DNA of 16,870 nt from contig CAMNAB010000061.1 in the NCBI GenBank assembly GCA_946530355.1, forward strand, positions 1 to 16,870. The letters run 5' to 3'. The notes beneath the pieces are model-generated. The model was given only the letters and a program-made list of their open reading frames with translations. It did no database searches and was not told the origin of the DNA. Within the stretch, counting starts at the first letter, position 1, and each line of letters starts with the position of its first letter. The stretch comes from Firm-04 sp003446315 (GTDB lineage Bacteria; Bacillota; Clostridia; Oscillospirales; Ruminococcaceae). Shown here piece by piece: positions 7,001 to 13,407 of the stretch. Both the position numbers and the translations under genes were made by a program.

Positions 7001-7763
7001 CTGCGAATATGATACTGCAAGGGCATTTGAACGTGCAGGCGCAATTCCGGAAGTGCTGGTCATCCGGAACCTCTCTGCATCCGCGATCGAGGAATCCGTG
7101 GAAGCAGCCGTCAAGCAGATTCAGAATTCCCAGATGATTATGATTCCGGGCGGATTCTCCGGCGGTGACGAACCGGACGGCTCCGGCAAGTTTATCACCG
7201 CATTCTTCCGCAATCCGAAGGTCACAGATGCTGTGCACGATCTGCTGAAAAACCGTGACGGTCTGATGCTCGGTATCTGCAACGGCTTCCAGGCACTCAT
7301 CAAGCTGGGTCTGGTTCCGTATGGCGAGATCACCGATATGAGCGAGAACTCCCCCACGCTGACCTTCAATACCATCGCACGCCACCAGAGCATGATGGTC
7401 ACGACCCGTATCGCATCCAATCAGTCGCCGTGGCTGGCTGCATGCGAAGTCGGTGATCTGCACACCATCCCGATCTCGCACGGTGAAGGCAGATTCATCG
7501 CATCCGGCTCTTTGCTCCAGCGTCTGGCAAATAACGGTCAGATTGCAACGCAGTATGTGGATCTGTCCGGCAGACCGACAATGGATATCCGCTTCAACCC
7601 GAACAGCTCGGTCGATGCCATCGAAGGCATTACCTCTCCGGACGGCAGAGTGCTCGGCAAGATGGGTCACAGCGAGCGTATCGGCGATATGGTCTGCAAG
7701 AATGTACCCGGTCAGAAGGATCAGAAGATCTTCGAAAGCGGTGTGCGCTATTTCGCCGACTAA
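4050..7763 (+). CDS. purL: Phosphoribosylformylglycinamidine synthase, single-chain
   Basis: 1237-aa FGAM synthase, which converts FGAR, glutamine and ATP to FGAM in de novo purine synthesis (fourth step), in the cytoplasm. It is the fused form combining PurS-like, PurL and PurQ parts. An N-terminal linker of about 200 residues leads to YWSDHCRHTTF (H224, H227). The signature NETHNHPTEIEPFGG lies near residue 313. The synthetase halves follow, and a glutaminase domain starts at about residue 973 with PVFPGTNCEYDTA. The glutaminase triad is visible: C1077 in GICNGFQ, then H1144 and E1146 in HGEGRF. Length fits the clostridial single-chain type. The ATG at 4050 follows AATGGAGG at an 11-base gap; codons in frame back to 3927 have no similarity and overlap a hairpin. 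No other pur gene is adjacent, so it appears to be separately expressed. Confidence 0.96.
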   Translation: MAVYRIYTEKKAQFAVEAQSVLADLRTALRLDVQGVRVLNRYDADHIEEDDFRRAIPTVFSEPAVDYVYEKMPLLSNQERVFAVEYLPGQFDQRADSCEQCIQILNGKERCRVRNARIYIISGVLTDDEFDRLKKYLINPVESREASLATVDTLDMNYALPETVETLTGFCELNKAGREEFLQKYGLAMDLDDVTFCQEYFRDTEHRDPTITEIRMIDTYWSDHCRHTTFLTTIDNVQIDTPYIRDTYEDYLEIRRELGREDKPVTLMDMATMAMRKLKADGKIPALDESEEINACSVKIKVDTDKGQEDWILMFKNETHNHPTEIEPFGGAATCLGGAIRDPLSGRSYVYQAMRVTGAANPLVPVADTIPGKLPQRKITVGAANGYSSYGNQIGLATGHVAEVYHPGYVAKRLEIGAVVGAAPAENIRRERPVPGDVIILLGGKTGRDGCGGATGSSKSHTLESLTHCGAEVQKGNPPEERKLQRLFRDPAVTKLIKRCNDFGAGGVSVAIGELTDGLDIDLNAVPRKYDGLDGTELAISESQERMAVVVAPEDVDAFMAAAAKENLLATVVAKATDTNRLRMNWNGNTIVDLSREFLNSNGAEKHTDIIAAVPQAMPKRDARYEDTPDGWLELMSSLNICSQKGLVEKFDSTIGAGTVLMPYGGIYQLTPTQAMAAKIPVLSGETSTCSLMGWGFHPVISEHSPYHGAIYAVIESVAKVIAAGGSWHQCWLTFQEYFERTQNNPKRWGKPFSALLGAFRAQLELSCASIGGKDSMSGTFENIDVPPTLVSFAVSVADTKRVVSPEFKSAGSTVIRIAPEYSSSGLPNWDTIRAVFDQLEQIISDGRAKAVWSVSSGGVAEGLAKMAFGNHIGFEFTKTLPEHVLFDPCAGSFLIELEGAAKPGEEVIGRTTEQYKIFSDAQTISLDTLQKAWEGKLESVFPCRIKTAFATIESYAHKAESRPAPAIKVAKPRVLIPVFPGTNCEYDTARAFERAGAIPEVLVIRNLSASAIEESVEAAVKQIQNSQMIMIPGGFSGGDEPDGSGKFITAFFRNPKVTDAVHDLLKNRDGLMLGICNGFQALIKLGLVPYGEITDMSENSPTLTFNTIARHQSMMVTTRIASNQSPWLAACEVGDLHTIPISHGEGRFIASGSLLQRLANNGQIATQYVDLSGRPTMDIRFNPNSSVDAIEGITSPDGRVLGKMGHSERIGDMVCKNVPGQKDQKIFESGVRYFAD

Positions 7764-7783
7764 AAATTAAATAATAATCTTTT

Positions 7784-7820
7784 GAGACTGTGAAACATTC
7801 GTTTCGCAGTCTCTTTTTAT
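7784..7820 (+). terminator. Intrinsic terminator after purL
   Basis: A 13-bp stem (arms 7784-7796 and 7801-7813, one G-U pair) with the loop ATTC is followed directly by TTTTTAT. It begins 20 bases after the purL stop and separates purL from the secreted protein genes. Confidence 0.93.
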
Positions 7821-7901
7821 ACAGGAATCAGCGTTCTTGACAATTCTTTTCAACACTTACATGTATTTTCGCTTGCACAATCACGAAATGTGGTAATATG
7901 G

Positions 7902-7930
7902 TTGACATTATGAAGATATTGTGGTAAAAT
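7902..7930 (+). promoter_or_regulatory. SigA-type promoter of the first LRR-metzincin gene
   Basis: TTGACA (7902-7907), a perfect -35 box, is 17 bases from TAAAAT (7925-7930). Start of transcription would be near 7937, leaving a leader of about 80 nt. The same boxes, with the same 17-base spacing and shared flanks, precede the second paralogue at 9769-9797. Confidence 0.82.
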
Positions 7931-7937
7931 TACAAAC

Positions 7938-7953
7938 GATGAAGGCCTGCATC
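7938..7953 (+). promoter_or_regulatory. Near-palindrome at the transcription start, copy 1
   Basis: GATGAAGGCCTGCATC is a 16-base near-palindrome (one mismatched position per half) that begins 7 bases after the -10 box, over the predicted start of transcription. Copy 2 at 9805 differs only in the centre (GGCC versus GCGC), which remains self-complementary. Flanking CGATGA and CATCATTTCGTTAA are shared. The position suits a repressor operator; as RNA the hairpin would have almost no loop. Confidence 0.5.
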
Positions 7954-8015
7954 ATTTCGTTAAATTTCCACTTTTCAGTCACACTATTTTTATTTGCTAC
8001 ATTGAGGAGGATCAC

Positions 8016-9476
8016 ATGAAAAAACACATTCGCAAAATCGCTTCTATCATGCTTTCCGCTACACTGGGTGCTGCAATGGTCTCTCAGATGCCCTTGACCG
8101 CTTCCGCTGCATCCTATACTTACGAAGACCAGTATTCCAAAATTTCCTACAACCTCGTAACAGATGAAGGCGAAACCAGAGCCGAAATCACCAGCGTTGT
8201 CAGCAAAAACTATACGCTTTCTTCCGGCAATGTCTTCATTTACATTCCGGACACCCTTCAGAACTATCCTGTCATTCTCGGATCCTATGCGTTCAGCTCT
8301 ATGAACACCAAGTTCGAAGTGACCTGCAGTCCCAAGAAGATCAAGGCATATGCTTTCTACAAGTGCAACGGTCTGGAAGAATTCTATGTCTCGCAGAACT
8401 GTGAATCGGTCGAATCTTACGCTTTTTATAACTGCGACTACCTGAAAAGAGCGATCTTCACCGGTTACGGCTTCCAGACAGAAGATGATTCCAAGCTGGA
8501 AATCAAGACAAAAGCATACTATAGCTGCGACAGACTGAACTACATCGCTTTCGGCTGCCGTGACGATATCATCATCAACCGCCGCGCTTTCTACGGAAGC
8601 TACAAGCTGACATCCATGAGCAATGATAACGCTTCTTTTGACCATTGCTCCATGTATGTGCAGGAAGGCGCATTTGAAGGCACCGGTCTTGTCGGCACAA
8701 ACAAGAGCATCGTTCCTGCAAGCAGCGTTGCTTCCAGATACGGCTGGTACGACAGAGGCAAGGCAGGACAGATGGTCGGCGATGTTCTGATCGTCAATCT
8801 GCTCGTCAATACGCCGGATACCCCTGCTTTCGAGTATAGCCCCAGCTATGGCGTAAACTACGGTGCAGGCTATAATAGCTGGCTGCTGGAACAGGAAGCA
8901 GCAAAATACGGTGTTGATCTGGACATCAACAACCAGAGTGTACATGTCAGCACTTCCCTGAATGTGAATTCCATCTGCAATACTTCCACATTCACCAGCA
9001 GAGCAGAAGTTCTGTCCGCATTGAAGAAACAGTACGCCTTCCTTTCCGGCTGCTCCAGCATTTCCGCAGCAGAGGATGCACTGATGGATCACTTCGGCTG
9101 CAACCAGATTGCTTTTATTGTCAACCTGAACTGCGACGGCCGATCCTTTGCATGGGTCACCAAGGAATCCGCAGAGTATGCTGTTGTTTTCTACCGCGGT
9201 ACCGTCAGCTACAACAACGGGCATGTTTGGCTGCACGAAGTTTGCCACCTCTTCGGCGCACATGATGTATACGAAGAAGTTGCATCGAATGACTGGTACG
9301 TTGGCAGATACATGAACAAGGATCTCATGTATCACAACGAAGTCAACATCGGCTGGTTCACAGCTTGCACGCTGGGCTGGACTGATACTGCAATGAAATC
9401 GGATGCAGATGCTGTTTGGGGAACCAACAACGCAAGCGGCGCTGCTGTCAACCGTGTATACGCTCCGCTTCAGTAA
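8016..9476 (+). CDS. Secreted LRR protein with metzincin-like protease domain, paralogue 1
   Basis: 486-aa predicted secreted protein. Residues 1-31 form a signal peptide (MKK..R.K, hydrophobic core, TASA cleavage context after A31). A beta-rich linker follows. Residues ~88-225 contain BspA-type LRR_5 repeats with recurring AFYxCxxL phrases (YAFYKCNGLEEF, YAFYNCDYLKRA). From about residue 250 a second domain begins with VLIVNLLVNTPDTP and carries HEVCHLFGAHD (H407, E408, H411, D417), matching the metzincin pattern HExxHxxGxxH/D, with M438 in DLMYHN as a Met-turn candidate. WLHEV, VxNIGW and LGWTDTA are conserved in the paralogue. No LPXTG, dockerin or transmembrane anchor is seen. A strong AGGAGG sits 7 bases before the ATG. 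Secretion and zinc protease activity are inferences; the exact peptidase family is not recognised. An odd point is the cysteine C410 inside the zinc helix. Confidence 0.85.
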   Translation: MKKHIRKIASIMLSATLGAAMVSQMPLTASAASYTYEDQYSKISYNLVTDEGETRAEITSVVSKNYTLSSGNVFIYIPDTLQNYPVILGSYAFSSMNTKFEVTCSPKKIKAYAFYKCNGLEEFYVSQNCESVESYAFYNCDYLKRAIFTGYGFQTEDDSKLEIKTKAYYSCDRLNYIAFGCRDDIIINRRAFYGSYKLTSMSNDNASFDHCSMYVQEGAFEGTGLVGTNKSIVPASSVASRYGWYDRGKAGQMVGDVLIVNLLVNTPDTPAFEYSPSYGVNYGAGYNSWLLEQEAAKYGVDLDINNQSVHVSTSLNVNSICNTSTFTSRAEVLSALKKQYAFLSGCSSISAAEDALMDHFGCNQIAFIVNLNCDGRSFAWVTKESAEYAVVFYRGTVSYNNGHVWLHEVCHLFGAHDVYEEVASNDWYVGRYMNKDLMYHNEVNIGWFTACTLGWTDTAMKSDADAVWGTNNASGAAVNRVYAPLQ

Positions 9477-9511
9477 TCAGAGCGCAATATTCTGCATTTC
9501 ATACAACGATT

Positions 9512-9549
9512 CATCCCCGTCAATGCACATTGGCGGGGATGCTTCTTTG
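9512..9549 (+). terminator. Terminator after LRR-metzincin paralogue 1
   Basis: A 13-bp stem with one G-U pair (arms 9512-9524 and 9529-9541, loop GCAC) is followed by CTTCTTTG. It starts 35 bases after the stop, so the two paralogues are most likely separate transcription units. Confidence 0.75.
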
Positions 9550-9683
9550 TGCGCCGGAAACCGGAAAATGATATCGTTATTCCATGTCAAGTAATTTTTG
9601 TGTTTATGCGTATGATTTTGTGATATAATTGTTAATTGAGATGTATCTTATCAATAATCGCACATGCTGCATCTCATGCCGTC

Positions 9684-9711
9684 TTGACAATATGTCGTAT
9701 TAGTATATAAT
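9684..9711 (+). promoter_or_regulatory. Consensus promoter upstream of paralogue 2
   Basis: TTGACA (9684-9689) and TATAAT (9706-9711) are both perfect hexamers, 16 bases apart. They lie 85 bases upstream of the proximal promoter of the second paralogue. The TCTTGACAAT context also occurs at 7835 upstream of paralogue 1, but there the -10 box is poor. This gives paralogue 2 a second, apparently stronger start with a leader of about 170 nt. Confidence 0.75.
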
Positions 9712-9768
9712 ATTTATAACCGTTTTACGATATTTTTATCACTTAGCGCAGGAATCGGAGAAAACTGG

Positions 9769-9797
9769 TTGACATTGCTGCAACTTTGTGTTAAAAT
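9769..9797 (+). promoter_or_regulatory. Proximal promoter of LRR-metzincin paralogue 2
   Basis: TTGACA (9769-9774) and TAAAAT (9792-9797) with a 17-base spacer, the same boxes and spacing as at 7902-7930. Conserved flanks (TGGTTGACATT) show that the promoter was duplicated along with the gene. Confidence 0.82.
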
Positions 9798-9804
9798 TAT
9801 AAGC

Positions 9805-9820
9805 GATGAAGCGCTGCATC
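9805..9820 (+). promoter_or_regulatory. Near-palindrome at the transcription start, copy 2
   Basis: GATGAAGCGCTGCATC starts 7 bases after the -10 box, the same distance as in copy 1 at 7938. Only the central four bases differ, and both versions are self-complementary there. Surrounding leader sequence beyond about 15 bases is not conserved, so the element itself seems to be under selection. Confidence 0.5.
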
Positions 9821-9888
9821 ATTTCGTTAATACAAAGATACAAATACTATTCCATCACATGAAAACATTGTTTTTGGAGGAGGATTCC

Positions 9889-11346
9889 ATGAAGAAACAA
9901 CTTCGCAAGATTTCATCAATCGTACTTTCCGCAACACTCACCGCTGCAATGGCAGCACAGATGCCTTTCAGCGCTTCCGCTGCAAGCGCCACTTTTGAAA
10001 ACTATACCGCAAGATTCACTTATTCCATCAAGAACGGTACTGCTGAAATTTCGAATGTTTCACCCAGAAACGTAAAAAACGGTGCCGGTGAAACCATCAT
10101 CGAAGTACCGACATACATCAGAAATTATCCGGTCGTGCTGGGCACTTATTCGTTCTATCGAATCAGCACACCGATCTCTGTGAGCAGCTTAGAGGCAATC
10201 GAGATCAAGGACAAGGCATTCTTCGTTTGCAGCGGTCTGAAAGAGATCAGCCTGCGCGAAAGATGCAGAAAGGTCAATACCAACGCTTTTTATGACTGCG
10301 ATAATCTGAAAACGGTCACATTCCGCGGCAGCAACAATGCTGTAAACGATAACTCCTCGCTGACCATCGAAAGCTATGCCTTCAACGATTGCTCCAGGCT
10401 GAATTCCCTGAACTTCGGCTGCCGTGATGACATCATCATCAAGCCGAATGCATTCTATGGCTGCATGAGCCTCAAGAATTTCAACAAGGACAACGCAAGC
10501 GCTGACCATTCTTCCCTCTATGTGCAGGCAGGCGCATTCAACGGCACCGGCATTGTCAACAACCGCAATGCAGTTGTTCCGGCATCGAAGGTGGAATCGC
10601 TCATTCCCGCTTGCAGAAACAGCTATAACCAGAAAATGGTCGGCAAAGTCCTGATCGTGGATCTGGTTACACAGACACCGGATACCCCCTATTATAATGC
10701 CGCTGAGCCGTCCCGTATTGCGGCATATAACAGCACTTTGCTGGAGCAGGAAGCAGCAAAGTACGGTGTCAATCTGGATATCATCAATGCAACCGGATAT
10801 GTTTACACGAACACGAATGCGCTGGATGTCGCAAGAGATCCCGGCTTTGTCGATCGTCCGGAAGTTTTGTACGGCTTGAAGTCGTCCTTCTCGTTCCTTT
10901 CCACCTGCAACTCTCTGGATGAAGCAGTTTATCGCCTGAAAATGTACTACGGTGCATCGGAAGTCTCCTTTGTCTTCGATGTTAATGCAGATAATGTCTG
11001 CTCAACATGGACAGGCGGACAGCATGAATTTTCTGTTGTTTACCAGCGCTGCTCCGCCGGCTATAACCACAGCACCGTGTGGATGCACGAGGTTGCACAT
11101 GCCTTTGGTGCTTACGATGCTTACCGCGGCAACTACAATTATGTCAACACCTATCTCACGGAAGATATCATGAACTATAATCTGGAAAATGTCGGCTGGC
11201 TTGCTGCCTGCCAGCTCGGCTGGACAGATACTGCTTTGTCCGATGATGTCACCGGTGTCTTCGGAAATGTTTCGCTCTATTCCGCAAAAGCATCCAAGAC
11301 CGCAGCCGGAAAGAACACCATCCAGAATACCCCCCGCACAAAATAA
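9889..11346 (+). CDS. Secreted LRR protein with metzincin-like protease domain, paralogue 2
   Basis: 485-aa paralogue of the preceding gene with the same order: signal peptide ending at SASA (residue ~31), LRR_5 repeats over ~85-220 (AFFVCSGLKEI, AFYDCDNLKTV, AFYGCMSLKNF), then the second domain from VLIVDLVTQTPDTP. The zinc motif is HEVAHAFGAYD (H400, E401, H404, D410) and the Met-turn candidate is M428 in DIMNYN, followed by NVGW and LGWTDTA. By eye roughly half of the positions agree with paralogue 1. The tail is Lys/Ser/Thr-rich with no sorting signal. The ATG at 9889 follows TGGAGGAGG; upstream codons in frame from 9769 overlap the promoter and are rejected. A likely role is extracellular proteolysis of host or dietary protein, with the repeats giving binding, but neither substrate nor activity can be read from the sequence. 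Confidence 0.85.
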   Translation: MKKQLRKISSIVLSATLTAAMAAQMPFSASAASATFENYTARFTYSIKNGTAEISNVSPRNVKNGAGETIIEVPTYIRNYPVVLGTYSFYRISTPISVSSLEAIEIKDKAFFVCSGLKEISLRERCRKVNTNAFYDCDNLKTVTFRGSNNAVNDNSSLTIESYAFNDCSRLNSLNFGCRDDIIIKPNAFYGCMSLKNFNKDNASADHSSLYVQAGAFNGTGIVNNRNAVVPASKVESLIPACRNSYNQKMVGKVLIVDLVTQTPDTPYYNAAEPSRIAAYNSTLLEQEAAKYGVNLDIINATGYVYTNTNALDVARDPGFVDRPEVLYGLKSSFSFLSTCNSLDEAVYRLKMYYGASEVSFVFDVNADNVCSTWTGGQHEFSVVYQRCSAGYNHSTVWMHEVAHAFGAYDAYRGNYNYVNTYLTEDIMNYNLENVGWLAACQLGWTDTALSDDVTGVFGNVSLYSAKASKTAAGKNTIQNTPRTK

Positions 11347-11420
11347 TCATCCGGTTTCATATTGCAACGATCATGGATCTTCCCAGACTTCACATGATCT
11401 GCGCAGTATCATAAGGCACA

Positions 11421-11459
11421 TTTGCCCCGAAGCGATCAGCACGGTTGCTTCGGGGCAAA
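11421..11459 (+). terminator. Hairpin downstream of paralogue 2
   Basis: A perfect 13-bp stem (11421-11433 with 11447-11459) with a 13-base loop lies 74 bases after the stop. It is followed by a TA-rich stretch rather than a T-run, so termination is likely but not certain. The 350-bp gap also holds a 7-bp inverted repeat at 11369-11399 (GATCATG...CATGATC) and no supported gene. Confidence 0.5.
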
Positions 11460-11461
11460 CT

Positions 11462-11475
11462 ACTATATATATAGT
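11462..11475. repeat. 14-bp perfect palindrome, TA-rich
   Basis: ACTATATATATAGT is a perfect 14-base palindrome placed two bases after the hairpin at 11421-11459. It may be chance in an AT-rich gap, an easily melted site, or a protein-binding site. No neighbour makes its role clear. Confidence 0.4.
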
Positions 11476-11586
11476 GATATCCGGCAGACGCATTTTCCAT
11501 GTGCCAAACTATTATACAAGGAACGCATGAAAATAAAATGAAGATTGTACAAAATACCGAAGTTTGTGAAAAAACAGTGGGAAGGC

Positions 11587-11615
11587 TTGACAAGCGGCTG
11601 AAAAAGTGGTATCTT
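11587..11615 (+). promoter_or_regulatory. SigA-type promoter of hrcA-grpE-dnaK
   Basis: TTGACA (11587-11592) is followed after 17 bases by TATCTT (11610-11615). TATACT at 11615-11620 is an alternative -10 box but with a 22-base gap. Transcription would begin within the CIRCE operator, so HrcA binding should block it. Confidence 0.8.
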
Positions 11616-11619
11616 ATAC

Positions 11620-11646
11620 TTAGCACTCAGAGAGTTAGAGTGCTAG
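11620..11646 (+). promoter_or_regulatory. CIRCE operator (HrcA binding site)
   Basis: TTAGCACTC, a 9-base spacer and GAGTGCTAG match the CIRCE consensus TTAGCACTC-N9-GAGTGCTAA with one base changed at the last position. It overlaps the start of transcription of the hrcA operon, showing classical class I heat-shock autoregulation. Confidence 0.97.
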
Positions 11647-11696
11647 CACATCAAAAAGCAGTCTGCAAAATGCAGACGAAAGGGGGCGGACAGCGA

Positions 11697-12740
11697 ATGG
11701 ATGACCGGAAACTCCGAATCCTTGCAGCGGTTGTGGATGAATATGTCACGACCGGCGAGCCGGTTGGCTCAAAGGCGATCGCTGCACTCCCCGACATTCA
11801 TGTTTCCGCTGCTACCATCCGGAATGATATGGCGGTGCTCGAACAGCTTGGCTTTCTGGAGCAGCCCCATACATCCGCAGGCAGAGTGCCGACCTTCCAG
11901 GGCTATCAGCTATATATTGAAAAATGTATGGCAGGCACAACACTTTCACCGGATGAACGTGCAAAACTCGACAGCCTGTTCCCGGACGATGCCATGACGG
12001 AGGATCTGCTGATTCAATCCGCGACAACGGCACTCGCCGAGATCACCAAATGCGCAGCCGTTGCCGTGAACGCAATGCCGCAGTTCTCCGTGATCTCAAA
12101 GGTGGAAGTCATCCCGACCGGAAAACGGCTGTATGTCATTCTGCTGATTACATCGGCAGGCAGCATCAAAAATAAAGCATGCCGGCTGGAATTTGACCTG
12201 AATGACGAACAGCTCTCCTTCTTCACCGCGTTTCTGACGGAGCACCTGCAAGGCGTATCGCTCGGTGACCTGAAACCGGAAATGATGGAACAGCTTGTGA
12301 CGGCAATGGGCGCTTATATGGCGGCACTGAGTCCGCTGGTGCAGGGGCTTTATGAGCTGAGCCGCGATATGATGCGGCAGGAGCTGACCGTCAACGGCAC
12401 GCGCAACCTGCTGACCTGCGGCGAGCTGGAAACTACGGATATCGTTGAATTCATGGAGCATCAGGATGTAATCGTTCCGCTGCTGAATGATACTTTCAGC
12501 GGAATCCATGTGATGTTCAGTGAGGACAAAAAGCGGGACAATCCGCAGCAGACGTTCGTGATCGGCAATTCGAGCATGATCGTCGGGCAATACCAGAAAG
12601 ACGGGAAAGAAGCCGGCAGACTCGGCATCATCGGCCCGATGCGGCTGAATTACGCAAAGGTGATCCCGTATCTGGAATACTTCACAGAGAAAATAACCAA
12701 TCTGATCTCAGAGAAGGAGAAGGAGGAGGACAACACATGA
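11697..12740 (+). CDS. hrcA: Heat-inducible transcription repressor HrcA
   Basis: 347-aa repressor of class I heat-shock genes that binds CIRCE and depends on the GroE chaperonin for folding. The N-terminal winged helix spans residues 1-~75 and contains the HrcA signature GEPVGSKAI and AATIRNDMAVLEQLGF, then HTSAGRVPTFQGYQLYI. The GAF-like and dimerisation domain fills the rest. Length is typical. The ATG at 11697 follows AAAGGGGG about 11 bases upstream; frame-open codons back to 11499 run through the CIRCE and promoter and are rejected. The stop overlaps the grpE start as ATGA. CIRCE 50 bases upstream makes the gene autoregulated. Confidence 0.97.
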   Translation: MDDRKLRILAAVVDEYVTTGEPVGSKAIAALPDIHVSAATIRNDMAVLEQLGFLEQPHTSAGRVPTFQGYQLYIEKCMAGTTLSPDERAKLDSLFPDDAMTEDLLIQSATTALAEITKCAAVAVNAMPQFSVISKVEVIPTGKRLYVILLITSAGSIKNKACRLEFDLNDEQLSFFTAFLTEHLQGVSLGDLKPEMMEQLVTAMGAYMAALSPLVQGLYELSRDMMRQELTVNGTRNLLTCGELETTDIVEFMEHQDVIVPLLNDTFSGIHVMFSEDKKRDNPQQTFVIGNSSMIVGQYQKDGKEAGRLGIIGPMRLNYAKVIPYLEYFTEKITNLISEKEKEEDNT

Positions 12741-13324
12741 CAGACGAAATTCGTGATGCAGACGGCTGCGAAGACTTCGAATCGCTGGAAGAAAGCGGTT
12801 TGCATGAGGCAGAACAGGACGATGCAGCCGAAACAGAAGCTGCGGCAGAGACCGTAGAAACCGTGATCGCCGATGATTCGGATGAACCGGAGGAGGATCC
12901 GGCAGAAAAGGCTTTGCAGGAAGCAAATGACAAGTATATGCGTCTTTATGCAGAGTTCGACAATTTCCGGAAGCGTACCGCAAAGGAAAAAGCAGAAACT
13001 TATCAGGATGCAGTTGCCAAAACCATTCTGGAGCTGCTTCCGGCAGTGGACAGCTTTGAGCGTGCCATGGAAGCGCCGTGTTCAGACGATGCATACCGCA
13101 GCGGAATGGAGAAAATCTATTCTCAGATGACTTCCCTGCTGACAAAACTGGGCGTGGAGGAAATCCCCGCAATGAATGAACCCTTTGACCCGAAGGTGCA
13201 CAACGCCATCCGTCAGGTGGAAGATGAAAACTTCGGTGAAAGCACAGTCTGTGAGGTCTATCAGAAAGGCTACCGGCTCGGCGACAGAATCGTCCGCTGC
13301 GCAATGGTATCCGTTGCAAACTAG
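12737..13324 (+). CDS. grpE: Nucleotide exchange factor GrpE
   Basis: 195-aa cochaperone that releases ADP from DnaK. Residues 1-~55 are acidic and likely disordered (many E, A and D), then a long coiled coil (EKALQEANDKYMRLYAEFDN and FRKRTAKEKAE), and a C-terminal beta domain ending VYQKGYRLGDRIVRCAMVSVAN, which matches the GrpE signature. The start overlaps the hrcA stop by four bases (ATGA), with AAGGAGGAGG just upstream, so translation is coupled. dnaK follows 83 bases later with no terminator. Confidence 0.96.
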   Translation: MTDEIRDADGCEDFESLEESGLHEAEQDDAAETEAAAETVETVIADDSDEPEEDPAEKALQEANDKYMRLYAEFDNFRKRTAKEKAETYQDAVAKTILELLPAVDSFERAMEAPCSDDAYRSGMEKIYSQMTSLLTKLGVEEIPAMNEPFDPKVHNAIRQVEDENFGESTVCEVYQKGYRLGDRIVRCAMVSVAN

Positions 13325-13379
13325 CAGACTGCCGATCAAAACAAGCCAAAAACAATTCTTCTGAATTTTAATGATAAAA

Positions 13380-13399
13380 GCGGATATTTCCGCGGGAGG
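13380..13399 (+). promoter_or_regulatory. Hairpin abutting the dnaK ribosome-binding site
   Basis: GCGGA-TATT-TCCGC (13380-13393) is a perfect 5-bp stem placed directly before GGGAGG (13394-13399), the Shine-Dalgarno site of dnaK. It could set the 5' end after mRNA processing between grpE and dnaK, or affect ribosome access. No promoter is seen in the gap. Confidence 0.4.
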
Positions 13400-13407
13400 T
13401 AACGATT

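Noticed and set aside
4029..7670. Very long open frame of 1213 codons on the minus strand opposite purL
   Set aside because: It is the antisense shadow of purL, caused by biased codon use. It is rich in Cys, His and Arg, has no recognisable motif, and purL on the plus strand is a full-length family member with catalytic residues.
7908..9335. 475-codon minus-strand frame opposite LRR-metzincin paralogue 1
   Set aside because: It covers the promoter and leader of paralogue 1, lacks a signal or known motif, and no comparable full-length frame exists opposite paralogue 2.
11499..11696. N-terminal extension of hrcA
   Set aside because: It would translate through the promoter and the CIRCE operator. 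The HrcA family starts at MDDRKLRIL-like sequence.
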